Part shown: positions 1 through 8,724 of the stretch, piece by piece
How the letters are laid out: each line of letters opens with the position of its first letter
How positions within the stretch are numbered: position 1 is the stretch's first letter
NCBI GenBank assembly: GCA_031267645.1
Contig: JAIRYW010000026.1
Location: 1 to 64,000, forward strand
Source: Propionibacteriaceae bacterium
GTDB taxonomy: Bacteria; Actinomycetota; Actinomycetes; Propionibacteriales; Propionibacteriaceae
Length of the DNA stretch: 64,000 bases
Reading direction: 5' to 3'
Notes under the pieces: model-generated
Database searches by the model: none
What the model was told of the DNA's origin: nothing
What the model saw: only the letters and a program-made list of their open reading frames with translations
Program-made: the position numbers and the translations under genes

Positions 1-2106
<2,106 letters not shown>

Positions 2107-2363
2107 GGTTGACTCCTCGGTCGTTCCAGGTCTGCACGTTTGTAGACAGAATACGTCTCCGGCAGGTCATTCGTGCAATCGGGTCCGGGCTTGTGCCACT
2201 GGCCGACCACCGTCCCGAAGATCTTGCCAGAACTACCGCTGGACGGCCTGCCAGCGACCCTCCGGACGGCCCGCTCGGACCACGCCAGGCGCCGGTCGCG
2301 GGGCCCTGAGGAAACTCCGGAATAATGAGCGCCGGCCTACGGGCCGTCGGTGGAAGGAGTCCG
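2107..2363. promoter_or_regulatory. Divergent intergenic region between the PFOR operon and rarD
   Basis: About 257 bases separate two divergently read genes. On the minus strand, TTGCAC and TATTCT (a TANNNT -10) occur about 40-70 bases upstream of the flavoprotein start, but with a long 19-base spacer, so this is only a weak promoter candidate. On the plus strand GGAAGGAG at 2352-2359 is the ribosome-binding site that decides the rarD start. I see no gene in this stretch. Confidence 0.35.
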
Positions 2364-3374
2364 GTGAGCCAGACCAGTCGAACCTCAGGTCTGTCGGCCG
2401 GTCTGACCGCCCACCTGCTGTGGGGGGTCTTCCCGCTCTATTTCAAACTGCTGGACCAAGCCGGGGCGTTGGAGATCGTGGCCCACCGGATCTGGTGGGC
2501 CTGTGTCGTCTGCGCCCTCTGCCTGACCGTGCGGCGGGCCTGGCGCGACGTGGCGGCGGTCTGGCGGCGGCCCCGCCTGGCCCTCCGCCTGGCCCTGGCC
2601 GGCGCCTTGATCTCGCTCAACTGGCTGCTCTACGTCTGGGCCGTGGTCAACGACCAGGTGGTCGACGCCGCCCTGGGCTATTTCATCAACCCGCTGGTGA
2701 CGGTGGCGCTGGCCATCGTGGTGCTGCGCGAGCGGTTGCGCCGGGCCCAGTGGCTGGCCCTGGGCTGCGGGGCGGTGGCGGTGGCCGTGATCGTGATCGG
2801 TTACGGCCAGTTCCCCTGGGTCGGGTTGGGCCTGGCCGTCACCTTCAGCCTCTACTCCCTGGCCAAGAACCGGGTCGGCCACCAGACCACCCCCCTGGTC
2901 GGCTTGGGCTTCGAGACCGCCGCCGTCACCCCGCTGGCCCTGGCCGGGTTGATCTGGTTCCAAGCCAGCGGCCAGAGCCACTTCGTCGGCCACGGGACGT
3001 GGTACACCGTCGGTCTAATCGGCACCGGCGTCATCACGGCCGGACCCTTGATCTTGTTCGCCATCGGGGCGGCCCGCCTGCCCCTGTCCACCCTGGCCCT
3101 GCTGCAATACGTCACTCCACTGATGCAGTTCTCCATCGGAGTGTGGCTCTTCCACGAACAGATGCCGCTGGCCCGCTGGGTCGGCTTCGCCCTGATCTGG
3201 GTCGCTCTGGGCATCCTCAGCTTCGACGGGCTGCGCGCGGCCCGCCGCCGCCGGACCGGGGACCGGCCCGAGCCCGAGGAGCGGCCCGAGCCCAAGGACC
3301 GATCCGAACCCGACGACCAGACCGGGACCGAGAACCGGCCCGCTGCCGGAATCGAGCCGACAGGGCCCGAGTAG
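2364..3374 (+). CDS. rarD: RarD/EamA-family (DMT superfamily) transporter
   Basis: An integral membrane protein with about ten hydrophobic segments in the EamA fold. The N-terminal sequence (AHLLWGVFPLYFKLL, then VAHRIWWA) is the RarD subfamily signature, associated by homology with export of amino-acid-like or chloramphenicol-like compounds; the substrate is not visible. An in-frame ATG lies upstream at 2325, but GTG at 2364 is preceded at 4 nt by GGAAGGAG and begins just before the first membrane segment, so I prefer it. The last ~45 residues are a charged tail of near-repeats (RPEPEE, RPEPKD, RSEPDD) not found in ordinary RarD. Confidence 0.85.
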   Translation: MSQTSRTSGLSAGLTAHLLWGVFPLYFKLLDQAGALEIVAHRIWWACVVCALCLTVRRAWRDVAAVWRRPRLALRLALAGALISLNWLLYVWAVVNDQVVDAALGYFINPLVTVALAIVVLRERLRRAQWLALGCGAVAVAVIVIGYGQFPWVGLGLAVTFSLYSLAKNRVGHQTTPLVGLGFETAAVTPLALAGLIWFQASGQSHFVGHGTWYTVGLIGTGVITAGPLILFAIGAARLPLSTLALLQYVTPLMQFSIGVWLFHEQMPLARWVGFALIWVALGILSFDGLRAARRRRTGDRPEPEERPEPKDRSEPDDQTGTENRPAAGIEPTGPE

Positions 3375-3384
3375 GCTGAATGGC

Positions 3385-3400
3385 GCCCGCCTGGGCGGGC
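3385..3400 (+). terminator. GC hairpin after rarD
   Basis: A perfect inverted repeat GCCCGCC-TG-GGCGGGC lies 10 bases after the rarD stop and ends 24 bases before the nitroreductase start. There is no U-run, so it may be a weak terminator or a processing hairpin. Confidence 0.35.
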
Positions 3401-3424
3401 TAGACTGTGAGGACAGGGAGTGCC

Positions 3425-3991
3425 ATGAACGCGACCCTTGAGACGATCCAGCGGCGCTTCGCCTGCCGCTCCTTCCAAGACACACCGGTGCCTGACGCCG
3501 CCCTGCGAGCGGTGGTGGAGGCCGGGTTGCACGCCCCCAGCGCGGTCAATCGCCAACCGTGGCGTCTGATCGTGCTGTCGGACAAAGCCGTCATCGACCA
3601 GTTGGACGCCGCCGGGGTGGCCCGGCTACGCCAGTTCGACCCGGCCGGCTATCAGCGCATCGTCGACCGGGGCGGGCGCCTGCTGTACAACTGCCCGGCC
3701 CTGGTGTTGGTGGCGGTGGAGCAGATGGGGAGCTTCGTCAGCGCCGATCTGGACGCCGGCATCCTGGTCAGCCACCTGCTGCTGGCCGCCGCCGCGGTCG
3801 GCCTCGACTCCTGCCCTTGCGCCCTGATCGGGGCCGCCCTGACCGGGCCCGAGGGCGAGCCCTGGCTGCGCCGTTTGGGCGTGCCGGACGGCTTCGGCTT
3901 CGGCCTGACCATCCTGTTGGGATACGGGGCCGGCCCCGGCCAAGCCCCGCACGCCGTGGACTGGAGCAAGGTCGTCGGCCTGCCGGCTTGA
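3425..3991 (+). CDS. Nitroreductase-family flavoprotein
   Basis: A 188-residue protein of the NADH oxidase/nitroreductase fold. It opens with IQRRFACRSFQDTPV (the RRSxRxF-like FMN phosphate contact), then HAPSAVNRQPWRLIV (the APSxxNxQPW FMN-binding signature), and ends with a GYGAG loop followed by a VDWSKVV tail. It probably reduces quinones, nitro groups or flavins with NAD(P)H; the substrate cannot be named. ATG at 3425 is preceded by GGGAG; an upstream in-frame GTG at 3407 has no such site. It follows rarD in the same direction and may be co-transcribed. Confidence 0.85.
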   Translation: MNATLETIQRRFACRSFQDTPVPDAALRAVVEAGLHAPSAVNRQPWRLIVLSDKAVIDQLDAAGVARLRQFDPAGYQRIVDRGGRLLYNCPALVLVAVEQMGSFVSADLDAGILVSHLLLAAAAVGLDSCPCALIGAALTGPEGEPWLRRLGVPDGFGFGLTILLGYGAGPGQAPHAVDWSKVVGLPA

Positions 3992-4041
3992 AGGCCCTGG
4001 CCGTCCCGCCGGAACCGTGCCCGGCCTGGGCTGAGCCGACC

Positions 4042-4410
4042 TCAGGCCAAGATCAAGAAGAGTTTTTCTAGCTCTTCCAGAGTCAGGTAGTGCTCGGGCG
4101 GCTCATTTTGGCCGTGGGGGCTGCCGACGGCGCGGCCCATGCAGTGTTTGACGCCCTGGGAGACGATGGCGAACCCAGCTCGGTCGATGGCTTTGGACAC
4201 GGCCGAGAGCTGGATCACGATGTCTCGCCGGGGAGCGTTGGACTCGATGGCGGTGATCAAAGCGGTCAGCTGACCGCGGGCCCGGCGCAGACGATTGAGG
4301 ACGCGGCGTTTATGGTGGGCGACCTCGTCCAACGCCTGGGCGGCGTCGTCCAAGGCCTGAGCGGCCACATCCAAAGCCTGAGCGGCCTCGTCCAAAGCCT
4401 GAGCGGTCAT
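4042..4410 (-). CDS. CsoR/RcnR/FrmR-family transcriptional repressor with heptad-repeat leader
   Basis: A 122-residue all-helical regulator. The family core KRRVLNRLRRARGQLTALITAIE begins near residue 33, and QLSAVSKAID follows. The start is the ATG at 4410, with AGGAG 6 nt upstream. By eye alignment with copper CsoR, the first Cys ligand position is Arg (PRRDIVIQ) and the His ligand position is Gly (SQGVKHC); only the last Cys remains. It therefore probably does not sense copper in the classical way. The first ~30 residues are four copies of a seven-residue AQALDxA unit encoded by 21-base repeats, predicting an added amphipathic helix. It lies next to an ABC exporter on the same strand, a possible target. 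Confidence 0.75.
   Translation of the reverse strand: MTAQALDEAAQALDVAAQALDDAAQALDEVAHHKRRVLNRLRRARGQLTALITAIESNAPRRDIVIQLSAVSKAIDRAGFAIVSQGVKHCMGRAVGSPHGQNEPPEHYLTLEELEKLFLILA
4331..4405. repeat. 21-bp tandem repeat encoding AQALDxA heptads
   Basis: Four near-identical 21-base units (core GCCTGAGCGGCC on the plus strand) lie at the 5' end of the CsoR-family gene. The unit length is a multiple of three and the frame is kept, giving exactly one heptad per unit. Confidence 0.7.
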
Positions 4411-4538
4411 TCCAACTCCTAAGGGGTCTCGCCTGACGTCCCGCGCCGGCCCGTCGAAACGGGACCCAGCCCTGGGCCGCTGGTGGCCGGACTGTCCGAC
4501 CGCCAGTCCAGAGGATACACCCCATGGTATAACCGGAA

Positions 4539-6425
4539 TCAAGTCCGAGCTGCTGTTTCGGTCCCCTCGGCCTGCTCGGACCAGAGCCGGGCGTACAGAC
4601 CGCCGGCCTGGACCAGGTCCAGGTGACGGCCCGACTCCACGATGCGGCCCCGCTCCAAGACGTGGATGACGTCAGCCTGGCTGACGGTGGACAGCCGGTG
4701 GGCGATGGCGAGAGTCGTACGGTTCTGGCTGGCCTGCTCCAAAGCCGCCTGGACGATCCGCTCGGAGACGGTGTCCAAGGCCGAGGTGGCCTCGTCCAAC
4801 AGCAGGACCGGCGCGTCCTTCAAAATGACCCGGGCGATGGCCAAGCGTTGCCGCTCGCCACCGGACATCCGGTAGCCCTGTTCGCCCACCACGGTGTCGA
4901 AGCCGAGCGGAAAGCCGGCGATGGTGTCGGCGATGTTGGCCTGGCGGGCGGCTTCGACTAACTCGGACAGCTCGGCGGTCGGCTTGGCGTATCTTAAATT
5001 GTCGGCGATGGAGGCGTGGAAGAGGTAGGCCTGCTGACTGACCACGCCGATTTGCTCGATCAGGCTGGCCTGACGCAGCCGCCGCACGTCCTGGCCGGCG
5101 AAGCGGACCTGCCCGGAGCTGGCCTCGTGCAACCGGGCAAGCAGGTAGCCGATGGTGGTCTTGCCGGCGCCGGAGGGGCCGACGAAGGCCACGAACTGAC
5201 CCGGGGCGACGCTGAAGGAGACCCGGTCCAAGATGGGATGGGAGTCCGGTCCGGCGTCGGGGTAACGGAAGCTGACCTGGTCGAACTCGATCCAACCCAG
5301 CCGGTCGGGGTCGACCGCGACGGCGTCGGGGGCGTCGCGGATGGCCGGGGCCAGGTCGAGGTATTCGAAGACCCGGGCGAACAGGGCGGCCGAGGTCTGC
5401 AGATCGAGGGCGACCCGGAGCAGCCCCATCATCGGCATCAACAAGCGGGCCTGGACGGCGGTGAAAGCGACCAGGACGCCGGCCGTGATCCCGACCTGGC
5501 CGCCTCGCATGAGCAGGCCGGCCAGCAAATAGATCAGCGCCGGCAGGACTGACACGAAGACCTGGACCAAGGCGAAGAAGCCCTGGCCGGTCATCTGCTG
5601 GCGAACCTGGAGGCCGACCTGGCGGTCGTTCTCCTCGGCGTAACGACGGGACTCGTCGGACTGTCGGCCGAAGGTCTTGGCCAACAGGACGCCGGAGACG
5701 GACAGGGCCTCCTGGGTGATGGCCGTCATCTCGGACAGCGACTCCTGGGTCAAGGTGGCGGTGCGAGCCCGCAGCTGGCCGACCCGGCGTTGGACCAAGA
5801 CCAAGACTGGAGTCAGGACCAAAGCGATGACGGTCAGCTGCCAGCTGAGCAGCAGCATGGTGACGAGGCTGGCCGCCACCGTCACCGTGTTGCCCACCAC
5901 CGAGCTGATGGTGTTGGTCAGGACATTGGCCACGCCGCCCACGTCGTTGGCCAGGCGGGACTGGATGACGCCGGTCTTGGTGCGGGTGAAGAAAGCCAGC
6001 TCCATCTCTTGCAGGTGGTCGAACAGGCGCGCCCTGAGATCCCCCATGACCCGGTTGCCGATACGGCTGGTCAACCAGGTCTGAGCCAAACCGAAGAGAG
6101 AGCCCAGCAGGAGCAGCCCGACCATGACGATCAGCAACCGGACCAGCCGTCCCAAATCAACGCCGCCGCCCGGTGGGAAGAGACCTTGATCGAAGATACG
6201 TTGCGTCAGCAGGGGCGGCCAGACGCTGACGGCGGCCCCGCTCAAGACCAAAGCGACCGTGCCGACGATGGACCAGCGGTAGGGGCGGAAGAGGGCGGCC
6301 ACCCGCGCCCCCAGACGGTCGATCCGAGGCGAGGCGGCGTTGATGGCCCGTTGGACGGACTCGTCCCGGGCCGACACCCGCGCCGCCCGACCGCCGCCAC
6401 CGCCTCCTAGACCGCCGAATGACAT
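4539..6425 (-). CDS. ABC exporter, fused membrane and ATPase domains
   Basis: A 628-residue half-transporter of the MsbA/MdlB type. After a Gly/Arg-rich leader, about six membrane segments occupy residues ~45-340. The ATPase follows with Walker A GPSGAGKTT, Q-loop, signature MSGGERQRLAIAR, Walker B VLLLDEATSALD and the switch His (IAHRL). It should act as a dimer exporting lipid, peptide or drug; the substrate is not evident. The CsoR-like repressor lies about 130 bases downstream on the same strand, and a YqeY-like gene ends 20 bases upstream, so the group may be an operon. Confidence 0.9.
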   Translation of the reverse strand: MSFGGLGGGGGGRAARVSARDESVQRAINAASPRIDRLGARVAALFRPYRWSIVGTVALVLSGAAVSVWPPLLTQRIFDQGLFPPGGGVDLGRLVRLLIVMVGLLLLGSLFGLAQTWLTSRIGNRVMGDLRARLFDHLQEMELAFFTRTKTGVIQSRLANDVGGVANVLTNTISSVVGNTVTVAASLVTMLLLSWQLTVIALVLTPVLVLVQRRVGQLRARTATLTQESLSEMTAITQEALSVSGVLLAKTFGRQSDESRRYAEENDRQVGLQVRQQMTGQGFFALVQVFVSVLPALIYLLAGLLMRGGQVGITAGVLVAFTAVQARLLMPMMGLLRVALDLQTSAALFARVFEYLDLAPAIRDAPDAVAVDPDRLGWIEFDQVSFRYPDAGPDSHPILDRVSFSVAPGQFVAFVGPSGAGKTTIGYLLARLHEASSGQVRFAGQDVRRLRQASLIEQIGVVSQQAYLFHASIADNLRYAKPTAELSELVEAARQANIADTIAGFPLGFDTVVGEQGYRMSGGERQRLAIARVILKDAPVLLLDEATSALDTVSERIVQAALEQASQNRTTLAIAHRLSTVSQADVIHVLERGRIVESGRHLDLVQAGGLYARLWSEQAEGTETAART

Positions 6426-6444
6426 CAGCGGCCACCGCGCGCCA

Positions 6445-6819
6445 TCACGGCCCCTGGAGACGGCTCAACAGTTTGGCCTGGTAGCGGGCCCAGGCCGACT
6501 CCCGGTCCCGGCCGGCCCGTTCCAGCTGCTCGGCCTGCTCCAGCCGGTCGGCCACCTCTCGCTCGACCAATTGGGCCACCTCGGCCGGGTCCAACCGGCG
6601 GCGCTCGGCCTCGGTCGCGCCCAATCCGGCCACGGCTCCGGCGAAGTGCTCCGAGACGGTGGCCGCGGCGTCCGATCGGGATGGCGGCTGGGCCCCGGCG
6701 TTGTCCAAGACCGCCAGCAGCGAACGTAACGCGGCGATGGCGGCGGCGTCGCGCGAACGGAGGGCGCGTTTCAACTCCGCCCGCGCCGTCACAGTGACCG
6801 ATTCGTAGCTGATGGCCAT
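6445..6819 (-). CDS. YqeY/GatB-tail-like helical protein
   Basis: A 124-residue, mostly helical protein. ELKRALRSRDAAAIAALRSLLAVLDNA resembles the opening of YqeY proteins (tRNA-amidotransferase tail fold), and the charged helix RLDPAEVAQLVEREVADRLEQAEQLERAGR resembles their middle. The role of YqeY in bacteria is not settled; loose tRNA or amidotransferase association is inferred from homology only. It ends 20 bases before the ABC exporter gene and probably shares its transcript. Confidence 0.6.
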   Translation of the reverse strand: MAISYESVTVTARAELKRALRSRDAAAIAALRSLLAVLDNAGAQPPSRSDAAATVSEHFAGAVAGLGATEAERRRLDPAEVAQLVEREVADRLEQAEQLERAGRDRESAWARYQAKLLSRLQGP

Positions 6820-6891
6820 GGTTCCAGCCTAGTCGGAGCCCATTGGACCCAAGCCTGGCCCGGGCCGGTCGAGCGGGGATACCATGACGCC

Positions 6892-7713
6892 ATGACCGTC
6901 AATCCTCCGATTGGCCCGTACGGCTCAGGCCCGACGCCGGCCTACCCGCCGTCCGGCCCCTCCTCGTCCGGCCCTTCCCCCGCCGGCTCCGGCGCCAACG
7001 CGGCTCCGTATCCCCCGCCCCCGCCCGGCTACCCGCCGGCCAACGTCCCTCAGCCCGGGCCCGGCGACTGGTCGGCTGGGCCGGCCTATCCGCCGGCCGG
7101 CCCGCCCCCGGCCGCCGGCCCCTACCCGGCCGGACCGCCCTGGGGCCAACCGACCGGCCCCGGCCCGGCGCCGACCGCCGACTGGCCGGCCGCACCGCCC
7201 GCTGGCCCCCTCTGGACGCCCGCGGTGTCCGACCAACCCGTCACCCACTTGGTGCGGCGGCGGCGCTACGAACCCCTGACCGGGGCGATCTGGGCCGTCG
7301 CGCTGGTGGCGGTCCAGATCCTGCGCTGGATGCCGGGGTTGTCCAATGACGTCAACTACTGGCTTTTGGTCAATTTGCGTTTTATCAGCAATTCGGCCGG
7401 GCCGCTCGTCTTCACCTTCGGCTGGCTGGCCCTGACCGTGATCGGACTGATCGTGGTGGTCCGCACCTTCCTGGCCCGCCAGCCCTTCCACGCCGTCATC
7501 ACCCATCCGAACGGCCTGGGCCTGATCAAAGAGGCCGGCCAGGCGCCGACTTGGTACACCTGGGGCCAGTTGTCGATCGCGGTCCGCACCCACGAGGGCG
7601 TCACCACCAGCGTCGGCGTCCGTCCGCCCGGCCAGCGCGAGTTCTCCATCACCCCGCGGGCCCTGCCCGACTTCCCGATCTTTCTGGAACGACTGCGCTA
7701 TTTCACTTCCTGA
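6892..7713 (+). CDS. Proline-rich membrane protein of unknown function
   Basis: 273 residues. The first ~110 are Pro/Gly/Ala/Tyr-rich (YPPPPPGYPP-like), typical of disordered cytoplasmic leaders of actinobacterial membrane proteins. Two hydrophobic segments follow (IWAVALVAVQIL and PLVFTFGWLALTVIGLIVVV), then a ~90-residue soluble end containing TWYTWGQLSIAVRTHEGV and RPPGQREFSITPRA, which reads like a small beta-rich, PH-like domain. I do not recognise a named family. It stands alone on the plus strand and converges on the DsbA-like gene. Confidence 0.7.
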   Translation: MTVNPPIGPYGSGPTPAYPPSGPSSSGPSPAGSGANAAPYPPPPPGYPPANVPQPGPGDWSAGPAYPPAGPPPAAGPYPAGPPWGQPTGPGPAPTADWPAAPPAGPLWTPAVSDQPVTHLVRRRRYEPLTGAIWAVALVAVQILRWMPGLSNDVNYWLLVNLRFISNSAGPLVFTFGWLALTVIGLIVVVRTFLARQPFHAVITHPNGLGLIKEAGQAPTWYTWGQLSIAVRTHEGVTTSVGVRPPGQREFSITPRALPDFPIFLERLRYFTS

Positions 7714-7815
7714 ACCAGGTCCGGCCCTAGTTCATCCCGTCCAGCCGGGCTCGTCGCGACGACGGCAACTCTACTTGGGTCCCGCCCTGGGGCCAGTCCA
7801 TAACCAGTTCCCAGC

Positions 7816-7830
7816 CCGGCCTCCGGCCGG
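7816..7830 (-). terminator. Hairpin between convergent genes
   Basis: CCGGCC-TCC-GGCCGG lies directly beyond the stop codon of the DsbA-like gene, in the gap between converging genes. It has a perfect 6-bp stem and no T-run; it could serve either direction. Confidence 0.3.
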
Positions 7831-7831
7831 C

Positions 7832-8599
7832 TCAGCTCAGGCCCAGGCTCTGCCGTACGGCCGCCAGGTCGGGCTGGCCCACGGCGGCGTCCCACCAGAC
7901 CTGGTCCATCGACTGGCCGTCCAGCAGGAAGGACGGCGTGCCCTGCAGGCCCAGCTCGGCGAAGTCCCGCGCCGCCGCCTCTTCGACCTGGTCGACGAAC
8001 TGGCCGGTGGCGGTGCTGTCGTAACACTGGCCGACCTGGGACCGTTCGGCCTCGCTCAGGCCGATCTGGGCCGGCAGCAGATCGCGTAAAAGCTGATCAG
8101 AGAAGTTGCCTTGCTGTTCCAGGACGGCCACGTGGTAGTCCAAGAAACGACTCGGCGCGACGGTGGCGACACAGGCGGCGGCCACGGCGGCCGGCCGCGA
8201 CCACTGCCCGTGGGAACCTCCATCCAGCCAGGTCCGATTGCGGATCTCGATCCGGGTCTGGCCGCTCGCCACGGCCTCCTGGAAGACCGGTTCCAGAGCC
8301 ACCTCCCAGAGGCGGCAATAACTGCACTGGTAGTCGGAGTAGACGATCAACTCGTGGGGCGCGGCGGCCGCCTGCGGGTTGACCACGATGCCCAGCTCGC
8401 CCGCGCCGGCCTGGGTGGGGGCCAGACTGCCGCCCGGCTCCGGCCGACCTTGGCGGTTGACCAGCCAGACCACCAGCACCACCAAGACGACCACTAGGCC
8501 TATCACCAGGCCGGCCCCGATCCGGCGTCGGCGGCGGGCCTGACGGGCGGCGGCTAGGCGCTGGGACTGGAGTTGGGCCCGACGAGTGCGATTGGCCAT
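7832..8599 (-). CDS. Membrane-anchored DsbA-like thiol oxidoreductase
   Basis: 255 residues: a basic N-terminus, one membrane anchor (GLVIGLVVVLVVLVVWLV, ~29-47), then an extracytoplasmic thioredoxin-fold domain. The active site is CSYC in VYSDYQCSYCRLWE, a CxxC in the DsbA/DsbG_C_2 context; GTPSFLLDG near the end carries the cis-Pro loop. It probably forms or shuffles disulfides in exported proteins. A secreted Cys-containing peptide is encoded at 24.3 kb, but no link is shown. It stands alone between two gaps of about 120 bases. Confidence 0.82.
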   Translation of the reverse strand: MANRTRRAQLQSQRLAAARQARRRRRIGAGLVIGLVVVLVVLVVWLVNRQGRPEPGGSLAPTQAGAGELGIVVNPQAAAAPHELIVYSDYQCSYCRLWEVALEPVFQEAVASGQTRIEIRNRTWLDGGSHGQWSRPAAVAAACVATVAPSRFLDYHVAVLEQQGNFSDQLLRDLLPAQIGLSEAERSQVGQCYDSTATGQFVDQVEEAAARDFAELGLQGTPSFLLDGQSMDQVWWDAAVGQPDLAAVRQSLGLS

Positions 8600-8724
8600 G
8601 ACTTAACCTCCTGGGAAATGTCCCCGACACCAAGGATTATGTCATCGCCGGCCGAGCGCTCTCGGTCCGCCGAGCGTCCGCGCCCCCTGGGCTCGGACCC
8701 GCTCCAGACCTGACCGACGCCTCG

